From the IMG/VR virus record IMGVR_UViG_3300010392_000437, positions 1 through 27,299 of that record: a stretch of 27,299 bases of DNA. One strand, written 5' to 3'. The notes below the pieces were generated by a model. That model worked only from the letters and a program-made list of their open reading frames with translations. It was not told where the DNA came from and ran no database searches. Of this stretch, positions 1 to 7,834 are shown piece after piece (the first letter of the stretch is position 1; each line of letters begins with the position of its first letter). This DNA comes from a virus. The position numbers were made by a program, and so were the translations under genes.

Positions 1-1566
1 AAATCATTACTCGCTTGTCTGATACAGTTGTGGAAGTTCTTTAACTGGCCCAGGCAACAGATCATGCTCGGTGCCAATAGTAAGGACCAAGTCAAGTTTG
101 TCCACTACGACATAATGAGGGACATCATTGTTAATAGCCCTAAGCTGTTTGCCAGAGTGGGAGGTAAGCGAAACATACAGGAGAAGGAGATACGACTGAA
201 GGACAGCGCAGGCAATATCAGGAGTATTGTTCGTTCCATCAGTTCATTCTCAGGTATCGTGTCGAACATCACAGGCTATACCTTCTCCGAGATTTTCGAT
301 ATGAAGAAACCAAAGTTCTTCACCCAACTCGATGGTTCAATTCGTAATATCCCCAATGCGTTTGGAGTCATTGATTCCACGGTCAGCGAAAAAACACATA
401 TACTCTATCAGCTATATATTAACTTCATCCAGGGCAAAACCACTACCGTGTTCTTTTCATATCGGTACTCTAAGGAAGGTCTACCCGAAGACTACTGGAA
501 CCCGAATATGGATAAGTCCCAATTAGACGATTACAAGGCGAAGTTTATGTTTGGGGACTTTGAGCGGTACTTCCTTAATCTCTGGTCTGCAGGAACCCAG
601 CGGGTGTTTTCGGAAGAGATGGTTGAGATGACTAAATATCTGGGAATGGACGGTCAACTGCTCAACACCTCCACAATGGTGGAAGAGTTACAAAGGAAAA
701 ACCATCTCATAGAAGTAATGACAGATATTAGCGGGAAGGGGTTTGCGGACGGTGGTGAGGAGACGGCTGGAAAGATCGATGAGATATACCTGCGGATGGT
801 GCCCGTGTCGGGCACATACAGGCTTTCGGACAAGTACGGTCAGCCCAAAATGGCAACAATGGAGAACTTAGTAACCCTATCCAATCTATTTGATACTGAT
901 TGGGTGCTAACAGCAGGTAGCGACTACGGTGACCCCTACGCCGTAAGAGGCTTGGCAAGAACTCTGGCGATCATTCTTGCTAAAGGTTTACCGGGAAGCC
1001 GTAGTCGTCCTTTTGAGGCACTACTCACTCCTGACACCGCCCCTAAATGGATATACGTCACACTTCTGGTATCTGATGTAGATAGCCACAGTGGTGACGT
1101 GGTTAAGCAACTGTATGAGGCGGCTCATATAGAGTTTGGGGGATTGGACGTAATGTGTTCTGAGAGGTATGGTGCATGGGACATGGAGAAGTGGTGTGAG
1201 GAGCGAGACATCGAATTTCAGCCAATCTTTCCTACCTATGATCGCCAGCGAGATGCTTTCAAACAGGTGCTTGAGGCAACGAAAGAAGGGCGTTTCAAGT
1301 GTCCTGAGTTAGCAATAGCAGGGAGCAAGAAGGAAGACATCAGGGACGAAGAAATGGAGTCCTTCGACCATGATTCTGAAAAACGATGGTTCGGGAGCAT
1401 AGAGAAATTTGAGAAATATGGCATCCAGGATGACTTTATGTTTGCTCTGGGATGGGCGTTCTACGGAGCCAGATTAAAAGGGATAGATGATTTCAGGATT
1501 CGTAAGGCAATTACTAATTTCGGTCACTTTATCCAGAACCCCGATCTGTTAGGAACGTATGCCTAA
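1..1566 (+). CDS. terL: Terminase large subunit, 5'-truncated by the window edge
   Basis: This is the packaging motor that cuts concatemeric phage DNA and pumps it into the prohead through the portal. The frame is open from base 1; the first candidate start inside the window is a TTG at 28 with no clear ribosome site, so the true start lies upstream. The Walker A loop is absent, as expected for the missing N-terminus. What remains begins in the ATPase domain: a QIMLGANSKDQ segment, then a Walker B-like strand, YTFSEIFDM, around nt 265-300, with Ser-Glu where Asp-Glu is common. The C-terminal half fits the RNase H-like nuclease: GSDYGD (about nt 916), LLVSDVDS (about nt 1063) and DDFMFALGWA (nt 1429-1458) supply the acidic residues expected for two-metal catalysis. 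Position directly before a portal gene supports the call. The family is well supported; the exact subgroup is not. Confidence 0.88.
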   Translation, partial: KSLLACLIQLWKFFNWPRQQIMLGANSKDQVKFVHYDIMRDIIVNSPKLFARVGGKRNIQEKEIRLKDSAGNIRSIVRSISSFSGIVSNITGYTFSEIFDMKKPKFFTQLDGSIRNIPNAFGVIDSTVSEKTHILYQLYINFIQGKTTTVFFSYRYSKEGLPEDYWNPNMDKSQLDDYKAKFMFGDFERYFLNLWSAGTQRVFSEEMVEMTKYLGMDGQLLNTSTMVEELQRKNHLIEVMTDISGKGFADGGEETAGKIDEIYLRMVPVSGTYRLSDKYGQPKMATMENLVTLSNLFDTDWVLTAGSDYGDPYAVRGLARTLAIILAKGLPGSRSRPFEALLTPDTAPKWIYVTLLVSDVDSHSGDVVKQLYEAAHIEFGGLDVMCSERYGAWDMEKWCEERDIEFQPIFPTYDRQRDAFKQVLEATKEGRFKCPELAIAGSKKEDIRDEEMESFDHDSEKRWFGSIEKFEKYGIQDDFMFALGWAFYGARLKGIDDFRIRKAITNFGHFIQNPDLLGTYA

Positions 1567-1581
1567 TTTTAAATTTCATGC

Positions 1582-1609
1582 TTGACAATTAGACCCGAGG
1601 CATGATATT
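1582..1609 (+). promoter_or_regulatory. Sigma70-like promoter before the portal gene
   Basis: A perfect TTGACA (1582-1587) is followed 16 bases later by GATATT (1604-1609), four of six matches to TATAAT. It lies in the 86-base gap between terminase and portal, the longest gap in the window together with the one before the glycosyltransferases. It would allow head genes to be transcribed separately from terminase. Called on motif match alone. Confidence 0.45.
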
Positions 1610-1613
1610 TCGT

Positions 1614-1634
1614 GATAATTAATTATCCTTTTTT
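1614..1634 (+). other. 14-bp perfect palindrome followed by a T-run
   Basis: GATAATTAATTATC (1614-1627) is its own reverse complement and is followed by CTTTTTTC. It lies just downstream of the promoter-like sequence and 19 bases before the portal ribosome site. An operator for a dimeric regulator is possible. As a hairpin it would be AT-only with no loop, so a terminator is less likely despite the T-run. Confidence 0.35.
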
Positions 1635-1652
1635 CAAACAGAGGAGCCAAAA

Positions 1653-3314
1653 ATGTTAGACAAGGCAAAGCAACTCGCCCTAACACATGATCAATTTGTT
1701 TCAGAATTAGAAAAGGTGCCCGACGAGGTCCTACAGAGGATCTCTTTTTCTATGCCCTGGCAATACAGCAGTCAGACTACTGAGGGGCGCCATAAAGATG
1801 AAGATGGGTTCCCTGTTACTGTTGGAGGACCTAAGGATGACACAACCCTCTCCCGGGAACCTCTCCAGCAAGAGTGCTTTGTCAAATTCCATCGCAATCC
1901 CCATGTGAACACTTCGATCAGAGGTTTAGTAGGTAGACTCACAGGTTTAGGCTTCGAGACCTCCTCTGAGATATGGGATATCCAATTAGCGATAGAGGAA
2001 ATTGAACAGGATCAACGTAATCGATTATATAACTACTGGCCCAAGTTCATAGGACGTCATCACATCGAAGGTGAACTCTTTTTGTCCTTAACTCCCCATA
2101 CCGACGGCTTCGTTGAGGTAGACTTCATTGACCCAAGTGTCGTTTCGTTAGGCGGAGATGACGATACAGGCATCATTTACCACTCAATGAAGACCCATAT
2201 GCCACTTTTTTACAACATATCGGTAAATGGAACGCAAAAATGGCAAATTCCTTCGATATTTGTCGCCAGATACCCCGATTTGGTACAAGATGCGAAGAAA
2301 AGCAAGTGGTGGAAGCCGGAATTTCAAGGAATTGCCCGAAGTAGGAAGCATATCTATCGAAAATTCGGTGGATACAGCAAATTTATCATCAGTTGGGACA
2401 GGGGATTTATGTCCAGAAGGGCTATCTCATATCTCCGAACCATCCTCGAATGGCTCAACCACTACGAAAACCTCAAGAAATACGAGATTGACCACAAAAA
2501 GTCATCTGGCGCTTATGTATGGGTTTTCAAGTTTGAGGACATGAAGGCGTTTCGACAGTGGTTATCCCTCTCAGATGCAGAGAAAAGGAACACAGCAGTA
2601 GGAGCAAAACTAACACCAGGCGGTCGTTTGATACTCCCTCCCGGCATGACCGTCGAAGCAGTCAACCCAAACCTCACCCAAATCAAAGATCAAGACACCG
2701 ATATTATGCAAATGATCGCCTCAGGGCTCAATGAGCCAGAGGACATTCTTGTAGGAACGTCAAAGTCACCATTCGCCAGTGTCAAAGCATCCAGAGGGCC
2801 ATTTTCAGATCGTAACTCCGATGAGATAGCCTATTTTGAGAGGTTCCTGAGGTATGACTTCTGGGGCAATCTATTCTGGCTCAGGGCGAAGATGACTGAC
2901 TTCCCAGAGACCTTCAAATTGAAGATGGCGACTGCGTGGAAGAACCGAGAGCCTGTATTTAAGAATGTACCCAGACGCCCTGAACAGTTGATTGACATTT
3001 CCTTTCCGATTAGTGATGTTATTGACTTGGAGAGCAGAACGAAGGCAATGCTCGGTGTCAAACACGGACCAATCAGCGAACAGCTTGGTATCCCGAACAG
3101 GCAGGTTGCTAACTACTTAGGCATTGGGGGATACGGCAGGGCGAGACTGCAAAAAGCGACGGAGGAGGATCGATACCCAGAACTCGACTATGAGGCAGGT
3201 GTCGATGCAGGCGCCGCGCAGGAACGAGCGCAAGAAGTAACGAGAGGGGAGCCAGGTAAGAAAAAAAATCCTACATTAAATAGGAGAAAGACAAATGCCG
3301 TGGACAGCAAGTGA
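1653..3314 (+). CDS. Portal protein
   Basis: The portal forms the dodecameric ring at the capsid vertex through which DNA enters and leaves and to which the connector binds. The 553-residue length suits a siphovirus portal. Supporting stretches are VEVDFIDPSVV in the wing region, a long amphipathic segment SYLRTILEWLNHYENLKKYE (stem-like), and IMQMIASGLNEPEDILVG followed by FASVKASRGPF, the late conserved part of many phage portals. The C-terminal 50 residues are charged and low in complexity. A GAGGAG ribosome site sits nine bases before the ATG. The end overlaps the next gene by 20 bases, which suggests translational coupling with the protease. Family assignment rests on these motifs plus gene order; no close named relative is recognised. 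Confidence 0.85.
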   Translation: MLDKAKQLALTHDQFVSELEKVPDEVLQRISFSMPWQYSSQTTEGRHKDEDGFPVTVGGPKDDTTLSREPLQQECFVKFHRNPHVNTSIRGLVGRLTGLGFETSSEIWDIQLAIEEIEQDQRNRLYNYWPKFIGRHHIEGELFLSLTPHTDGFVEVDFIDPSVVSLGGDDDTGIIYHSMKTHMPLFYNISVNGTQKWQIPSIFVARYPDLVQDAKKSKWWKPEFQGIARSRKHIYRKFGGYSKFIISWDRGFMSRRAISYLRTILEWLNHYENLKKYEIDHKKSSGAYVWVFKFEDMKAFRQWLSLSDAEKRNTAVGAKLTPGGRLILPPGMTVEAVNPNLTQIKDQDTDIMQMIASGLNEPEDILVGTSKSPFASVKASRGPFSDRNSDEIAYFERFLRYDFWGNLFWLRAKMTDFPETFKLKMATAWKNREPVFKNVPRRPEQLIDISFPISDVIDLESRTKAMLGVKHGPISEQLGIPNRQVANYLGIGGYGRARLQKATEEDRYPELDYEAGVDAGAAQERAQEVTRGEPGKKKNPTLNRRKTNAVDSK

Positions 3315-4989
3315 CGCCAAGCGTTTTAAAAAGGGCCTCACAGGGGCTCAGGCTTCCAAATGGGCAAGTATAGCGAACGGAGCATTAAAGAGTTGTCAAG
3401 CAAAGGGAGGAAGTGATTGTGAGGGGAGTGCTATTAGGATAGCAAACAGCAAGTTTAATTGGGAGGAGTCAGGTTGGGATTGGCTCCAGATGATGGATCA
3501 CGATGAACATTTTGGACTGGATAGAGATGACGATGGAATATATGATCTCCAAAAGAAAGCTAAACCGGGCGGTAGCAACGCCGGAAAATATAAAACCAAA
3601 GGACCGTTTTGCGGCCCAAGTGGCGGAGCACCTAAAGGCACTTACCCAGTAAATACAAGGGCACGGGCGATAGCGGCGATTAGTTATTCGCGGCACGCTC
3701 CGAACCCATCAGGCATAAAGGCTTGTGTGTGTCGCCACTGGGCTTCATTACCAGCATGTAAGAAAAAAACCAAACAAAGTGAGGGTACCATGACTGAACA
3801 AAAGTTACCGAAAGGAGCATTGAGGTTTACTGATCAGGGTTGCCATGCTCATGTCGAGATGGCTGATGAGGGTGACAAACAAGCGACTCCGAAGCTGAAC
3901 ATGGTTGCGTACAGCGGAGGAGTGATCAAGGGGCATTGGTACTGGGACAATTTAGCGATTGATCTTGACGGTATCAAGTTTAGCGGGAGCAAATTCCCTG
4001 TCCTCGAGAACCACAGTACAGATCGAAAGATCGCGGTAATAGGGAAGCCAGTTATCGAGGACGGTAAACTGAAGGCTCCCGAAAATGCAAAGTTCATGCC
4101 GACGGAAGCGAGTCAGGAGTTCCAGCAACTGTCGGCAGAAGGGTTCCCTTATCAATCCAGTATCTATGCGAAACCCTCGAATGTTGAGCGTATCGCAGAA
4201 GGTGCCAAAGCAGAAGTCAATGGATTCACCATGAAAGGCCCAGGCACTATATGGCGCCAGTGCGATTTTAAGGAGATGTCAGTTTGCGTCTTCGGGTGGG
4301 ACTCCAAGACGCAGGCTTCTGCCTTCTCAAAGGATGAGTTTGAGGATACATCCTACGAGGAGCACGAAGTAAACGCTGAAGGTAATGATGCCGACGGCAA
4401 ACCTAACCAAAAACTTCAACGAAGGAAGGAGGTGAAAAAGACTATGGATAAGAACGAACTGAAGGAAACCTATCCCGACATGGTAAAGGAACTTGTTGAC
4501 GAGGCAGTTACCGCCGCCCTGTCAACCGCCGAAGCCAAGTTTACCACGGAAAAGGAAACTCTTTCAACGCAGGTTCAGACCCTGCAGACTTCCAATGAAA
4601 AGTTGGGGGACCAGGTTCTTGACCTGCAGAAGAAGGATACCATCCGCTCCGAGGGCGAACTGTCTTCACAGGCAAAGGCGATCTGGAACCAAAAACTTGG
4701 GGAATCATCCATCCCCGAGCATGTGTGGGAAAAGGTAAGCCAGCATGTGTCCCATACCAAGTTCGTCTCCGATGGTGTGATTGATGTCGAGAAGTTTGAG
4801 GAAGCCATCGATGCTGAAATCAAAGACTGGGAGGGTAAAGGTGTGACCAGTACTGTTCTCGGGGCGGGCTTCTCTTCCAAAGAGCCCGAAGACGAGAATA
4901 AGAACGCCCAGGAAGCTGAAAATGTCCAAACGGACGTCAACCGCCTTGTAGGTCTGGCGGGTGGACAGACTTCCGATGATCAAAAATAA
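3295..4989 (+). CDS. Prohead maturation protease fused to scaffold, with an N-terminal accessory region
   Basis: This 564-residue polyprotein-like product should cleave head proteins during capsid maturation. Residues 1-55 (PWTASDAKRF, then SAIRIANSKF) match a short module often fused to phage head proteases. Residues 76-84 read DRDDDGIYD, a DxDxDGxxD calcium-loop pattern. Residues 103-155 (CGPSGG...YPV...CVCRHW...C) resemble the small DUF6582-type phage domain and contain several Cys that could bind metal. Residues 170-345 fit a serine protease of the S78/U35 type: candidate His240 in VLENHS and Ser288/289 in YQSSI. The C-terminus (384-564) is charged and coiled-coil-like, as in scaffolds. 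AGGAG precedes the ATG at 3295. A second in-frame start at 3790, behind GAGGG, could yield the protease without the N-terminal modules. Protease class is fairly sure; catalytic residues are by pattern only. Confidence 0.8.
   Translation: MPWTASDAKRFKKGLTGAQASKWASIANGALKSCQAKGGSDCEGSAIRIANSKFNWEESGWDWLQMMDHDEHFGLDRDDDGIYDLQKKAKPGGSNAGKYKTKGPFCGPSGGAPKGTYPVNTRARAIAAISYSRHAPNPSGIKACVCRHWASLPACKKKTKQSEGTMTEQKLPKGALRFTDQGCHAHVEMADEGDKQATPKLNMVAYSGGVIKGHWYWDNLAIDLDGIKFSGSKFPVLENHSTDRKIAVIGKPVIEDGKLKAPENAKFMPTEASQEFQQLSAEGFPYQSSIYAKPSNVERIAEGAKAEVNGFTMKGPGTIWRQCDFKEMSVCVFGWDSKTQASAFSKDEFEDTSYEEHEVNAEGNDADGKPNQKLQRRKEVKKTMDKNELKETYPDMVKELVDEAVTAALSTAEAKFTTEKETLSTQVQTLQTSNEKLGDQVLDLQKKDTIRSEGELSSQAKAIWNQKLGESSIPEHVWEKVSQHVSHTKFVSDGVIDVEKFEEAIDAEIKDWEGKGVTSTVLGAGFSSKEPEDENKNAQEAENVQTDVNRLVGLAGGQTSDDQK
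4444..4989 (+). CDS. Nested in-frame scaffold protein
   Basis: An internal ATG at 4444, in the protease frame, is preceded at eight bases by GGAGGTGA (4428-4435), a full-length anti-Shine-Dalgarno complement and stronger than the site at the long start. It would make a separate 181-residue protein. The product begins MDKNELKETYPD, has a coiled-coil-like middle (QVQTLQTSNEKLGDQVLDL) and an acidic, Gln/Asn-rich end, all typical of phage scaffolds. The arrangement parallels the lambda C/Nu3 genes, where the scaffold is an in-frame internal start product of the protease gene. Scaffold is needed in many more copies than protease, which explains the stronger site. Confidence 0.72.
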   Translation: MDKNELKETYPDMVKELVDEAVTAALSTAEAKFTTEKETLSTQVQTLQTSNEKLGDQVLDLQKKDTIRSEGELSSQAKAIWNQKLGESSIPEHVWEKVSQHVSHTKFVSDGVIDVEKFEEAIDAEIKDWEGKGVTSTVLGAGFSSKEPEDENKNAQEAENVQTDVNRLVGLAGGQTSDDQK

Positions 4990-4997
4990 AATAAGAT

Positions 4998-5017
4998 AGG
5001 AGGTGAGACTCTATGCC
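4998..5017 (+). promoter_or_regulatory. Duplicated translation leader, copy 1 (decoration gene)
   Basis: AGGAGGTGAGACTCTATGCC runs through the start codon of the decoration gene. It contains GGAGGTGA, full complementarity to the 16S 3' end, seven bases before the ATG. The same 20 bases recur at 5717-5736 before the major capsid gene. Shared high-strength leaders suit the two most abundant head proteins. Confidence 0.75.
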
Positions 5018-5714
5018 AAATTTTGGAAATCAAAGTCTGGACATTCCCCAGATACAAAGAGGCGTCCAATTGGACTACAAGCGTTTGTATTACTCCAACC
5101 CGGAGGCGGCGCTTAAAGTTCCGATCACGATTCAGGCAGGCTATGGTCTGATTCCGCAGGGTGCGGCATTGTCGAAGAACTTGTCGGCAGGTGGCAACGC
5201 AGGTCTGTTGCTCCCGTACAATGCAACAACGTTCGATGGATCGGAAACCTCGCCCGGAAGGGCGTATCTCGTGGCTGACACTCATGCGACTACTCCTGAT
5301 TTTTATGTTTCACAGGACGATTCGTACAAGTTTCAGGTTGGGGATGACCTAATTGTCAATGACGATACCACCGCAGCCGAAAATGTTGGTGCCATTACCG
5401 CGATTGATCGTGACACAGATCGCACCAGGGCCAAGATTACGGCGACCACGAACATCGGTGGTACCGCTTTCACCGCAGCACGGAAGGCTCATGTGTTCAT
5501 CGAGGCTGGCACATCAGGGAATAACTACTCTGACTGTGTTGGTCTCCTCGAAAAAGCCGTGCATACAGGGACCGGTGTGAGAGCGGCAGGAGCGGTCGCA
5601 ACATTAATCCTGGGCAACGCCGTGCTTTATGAAGGCTTGCTCGAAAACTTTGACGCTGCGGCGAAGACGGATCTTTCGGCTTCGTCCTTCGGTCAGTTCG
5701 TCTATATGAAATAG
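5013..5714 (+). CDS. Head decoration/stabilisation protein
   Basis: Placed between scaffold and major capsid, where lambda-like phages encode gpD, this 233-residue protein most likely caps the capsid surface. The N-terminal third (KVPITIQAGYGLIPQGAAL, then NAGLLLPYN) has the look of gpD-like or head-stabilising proteins, which feature a Gly/Pro-rich segment and a short beta-core. The middle, about residues 92-168, is a predicted beta-rich insert (DSYKFQVGDDLIVNDD...VGAITAIDRDTDR...AHVFIEAG) resembling a small barrel and comparable to an insert in the next gene. The C-terminus returns to a hydrophobic, Ala-rich segment. It starts behind a perfect ribosome site. Unlike its neighbour it has no Thr tail. 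Function is inferred from position and composition. Confidence 0.62.
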   Translation: MPNFGNQSLDIPQIQRGVQLDYKRLYYSNPEAALKVPITIQAGYGLIPQGAALSKNLSAGGNAGLLLPYNATTFDGSETSPGRAYLVADTHATTPDFYVSQDDSYKFQVGDDLIVNDDTTAAENVGAITAIDRDTDRTRAKITATTNIGGTAFTAARKAHVFIEAGTSGNNYSDCVGLLEKAVHTGTGVRAAGAVATLILGNAVLYEGLLENFDAAAKTDLSASSFGQFVYMK

Positions 5715-5716
5715 AA

Positions 5717-5736
5717 AGGAGGTGAGACTCTATGCC
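5717..5736 (+). promoter_or_regulatory. Duplicated translation leader, copy 2 (major capsid gene)
   Basis: These bases are identical to 4998-5017 through the start codon and second codon. GGAGGTGA lies seven bases before the ATG at 5732. Upstream and downstream sequences differ between the two sites, so only the leader is shared, either through a small duplication or through conversion kept by selection for high expression. Confidence 0.75.
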
Positions 5737-7069
5737 ACGAGGTGCTTCTGATATACCCATTCTCAGACTAGAAGTCCTTCAGGGCTTCATGACCACGTTT
5801 ATGAACGCCCCGAAGTTTTTTATGATGAACCTTTTTCCCTCATCCAACTCGCCCTCATCCACTGTAAAGTGGGAGAGTCAGCGAGGCGGGAGAGCAATGG
5901 CTCCGTTCCTTCCCCCGGGCGCCCCTGCTCATGTAACTGCTCCGCATGGTATCGCGGAACATTACGCTGAGGCTGCTTACTGGAAGGAGAAAATGCCCTT
6001 TGACGAGGAGTTTTTAAATAATCTTCGGAAACCGGGCACAACGGCAGACTACCAAACTGCCGAACAAAGGTTGGCGAGAGAACTTGCCGGACTTTCCTGG
6101 CGATCTGATCGTCGGAAGGAATGGATGTGGACCCAGATGATGTTTAACAATGGGTTTACATACCACGTGAAAGGCGGGTACCGTGTCACCATCGACTACG
6201 GGATTCCCTCTGATCACAACGTCACGCTCGCCAGTGCGTACAACTGGAACGATGGTGGCAGTAAAAACATTCTGGGTGACATCCAGGATGCGAAGATCAA
6301 GATCCGCAACGACTGCGGTGGAATGATCAATGTCGCCATTTGTAATTCCGAGGTATTGAAACTGTTGGCGAATGATACAGCAATTCGTCAGATCCTGCGG
6401 CGAACCGATTTCATGCGCGGTTCCGGCGGGGCAGACGGTGGAAACCTCTATTCCGGCAATCTCCACGACCTGATTGGTGTCAATCCCAAGGTCATCGGGG
6501 CTCTGCTGGATATAGACGCCTTTTATGTCTATGATGAAATGTACGAAGTCAGGGGCTGGCTCACAGCTGGCGTCACGGGCGGTTCCACAACGTGGATCTC
6601 CGTCGATGAGGCGACCGACTTTGAAGCCAACCAGACTTTGCGTTTCTGGGATTCCAGTGCCGGCACTTACGAGGATGTTTTCATCCTGGCAGTTAACCAC
6701 GAAGCGGGCACCATCCAGATCAGTACTCCGCCCGTCAATTCCTATCGTGCGTCCGAAGATTATGTCACCATGCAGAAATACTATGTCCCGTCGGACAAGT
6801 TTCTGATGATGGCTACTTCGGTCGACGGACAACCGATAGCCGAGTACAAGCAAGCACCGTTCGGACTGGGTCGTCATTGCGGTCAATACACCGATCGACA
6901 TGACAACTGGGATCCTGAGGTCACATGGATCCGCTGTCAGGACAAGGGGCTTCCCATTCTCTATAACCGGGATGCCGTCTATATCTTGACCGTGCAGACC
7001 ACGGCAGCAGGTGCCGCAACCAGCACCACCACAACTTCTTCATCCTCGACTACGACTACCACAGCGTAA
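5732..7069 (+). CDS. Major capsid protein, lambda gpE-like, with a Thr/Ser C-terminal tail
   Basis: This 445-residue protein forms the icosahedral shell. Its N-terminal region (PKFFMMNLFP, VKWESQRGGRAMAPFLPPG) and the following helix-rich segment (LAGLSWRSDRRKEWMWTQMM) fit the lambda gpE capsid family rather than the short HK97 gp5 type, as does the late motif IAEYKQAPFGLG. Residues about 273-350 look like a beta-rich insertion between two capsid segments (TTWISVDEATDFEANQTLRF...TIQIST). The chain ends in a 16-residue tail of Thr and Ser finishing TTTTTA. The tail is clearly distinct from the folded body, and the same ending appears in four other virion proteins in the window. Position after the decoration gene and a strong leader agree with an abundant product. 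Confidence 0.85.
   Translation: MPRGASDIPILRLEVLQGFMTTFMNAPKFFMMNLFPSSNSPSSTVKWESQRGGRAMAPFLPPGAPAHVTAPHGIAEHYAEAAYWKEKMPFDEEFLNNLRKPGTTADYQTAEQRLARELAGLSWRSDRRKEWMWTQMMFNNGFTYHVKGGYRVTIDYGIPSDHNVTLASAYNWNDGGSKNILGDIQDAKIKIRNDCGGMINVAICNSEVLKLLANDTAIRQILRRTDFMRGSGGADGGNLYSGNLHDLIGVNPKVIGALLDIDAFYVYDEMYEVRGWLTAGVTGGSTTWISVDEATDFEANQTLRFWDSSAGTYEDVFILAVNHEAGTIQISTPPVNSYRASEDYVTMQKYYVPSDKFLMMATSVDGQPIAEYKQAPFGLGRHCGQYTDRHDNWDPEVTWIRCQDKGLPILYNRDAVYILTVQTTAAGAATSTTTTSSSSTTTTTA
7019..7066 (+). repeat. Thr/Ser tail coding sequence of the major capsid protein
   Basis: Sixteen codons, only Thr or Ser except the last, which is Ala: TSTTTTSSSSTTTTTA. All four Thr codons and several Ser codons are used, so the peptide, not the DNA, appears to be kept constant. 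It lies in frame immediately before the stop codon. Confidence 0.9.
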
Positions 7070-7091
7070 TTGGGCTAAGGAGGCAATCGAT

Positions 7092-7370
7092 ATGTCAATC
7101 GAAAAGGTTATGCTAAAAGTAACCCTCAAAGCAGGGAAGAATGTTTGGGAGGAGGGGAGTGTCTTAACGGCACCCCTTCCCCCCGACATTCTCGATGAAA
7201 TTTATCGACAGACTGGAACCGTCGCCGTAATTGAAGGTGACCAAAGGAATCAAACCAAATTAACTTTTGTTGCTCAGAGGGTGGAGGAGACGGCGAGTTC
7301 AATGACCACAATGCAGACACCCCCACCCGAGAACAGCAGACCAAAGCCCAAATTAAATAGAAGGAGATAG
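7092..7370 (+). CDS. Small head-tail region protein, unknown function
   Basis: A 92-residue protein starting at an ATG ten bases after AAGGAGG. I do not recognise a family. The first 60 residues look folded (VMLKVTLKAGKNVWEEGSVL, PPDILDEIYRQTGTV), with a pattern of short strands and a helix similar to small proteins encoded next to capsid genes in other siphophages. The last 30 residues are polar and Pro/Lys/Arg-rich (PPPENSRPKPKLNRRR) and probably disordered. It is two bases from the next start and shares its transcript with the capsid and connector genes, so a role in head completion is plausible but not shown. Confidence 0.6.
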   Translation: MSIEKVMLKVTLKAGKNVWEEGSVLTAPLPPDILDEIYRQTGTVAVIEGDQRNQTKLTFVAQRVEETASSMTTMQTPPPENSRPKPKLNRRR

Positions 7371-7372
7371 TA

Positions 7373-7834
7373 ATGTCATTGACGAAACAGCAGATGGTGA
7401 CCTTGATAGAGAAAGAGGTAAAGGGGCTTACCAACTATCTGGATTCTGATGACTACAACAATGCCTGTGACGATGCCTCAAGAGAAACAGGCTTTTCATA
7501 TCCAGTCGCAGATGGTTTCGCCACTCTCTGGGTGAAATCCAGAGCCAAAAGGCATATCTTCTTTTATCTCCTCACCGAGTCTGCCCACAAATTCAAGTAT
7601 GAACAGATCAACCTCCAGCACCGTTTCGAGCATTACAGAGACATTATCAAGTATATGGACGAGCAATGGCAAATCGCTCAGGAAGAAAATGCTCTGGAAC
7701 TTGCTGGAGTTAGTGGGGTTAATGTACTCGGTACGAAGTTTGATGCAGGATTCGCCTACGAGTCTCAGACGGGTCGTGATTTTACTTATAACGATGGAAA
7801 CGTGACCATTGTCTCACCAAAGGATACTGACTAA
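7373..7834 (+). CDS. Head-tail connector adaptor (HK97 gp6/SPP1 gp15-like)
   Basis: This 153-residue protein occupies the position of the first connector ring beneath the portal. It is mainly helical: an N-terminal helix (TKQQMVTLIEKEVKGL), a segment YNNACDDASRETGFS, then a long helix around ATLWVKSRAKRHIFFYLLTE. This is the pattern of the adaptor family, in which four or five helices bind the portal clip. Its C-terminal 40 residues are more polar and probably extended. The ribosome site GAAGGAGA precedes the ATG. The stop codon overlaps the start of the next gene by one base (TAATG), the usual coupling between adaptor and closure genes. Family inferred from helical pattern and order. Confidence 0.65.
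   Translation: MSLTKQQMVTLIEKEVKGLTNYLDSDDYNNACDDASRETGFSYPVADGFATLWVKSRAKRHIFFYLLTESAHKFKYEQINLQHRFEHYRDIIKYMDEQWQIAQEENALELAGVSGVNVLGTKFDAGFAYESQTGRDFTYNDGNVTIVSPKDTD

Noticed and set aside
2227-2544. 105-codon frame inside the portal gene
   Set aside because: It is on the same strand but a shifted frame within the portal, has no ribosome site and no recognisable protein features.
6014-6901. Open antisense frame of 295 codons across the capsid gene
   Set aside because: It lies wholly within the well-supported capsid gene on the opposite strand, has no ribosome site, no recognisable domain and no neighbours in that orientation; it is a codon shadow.
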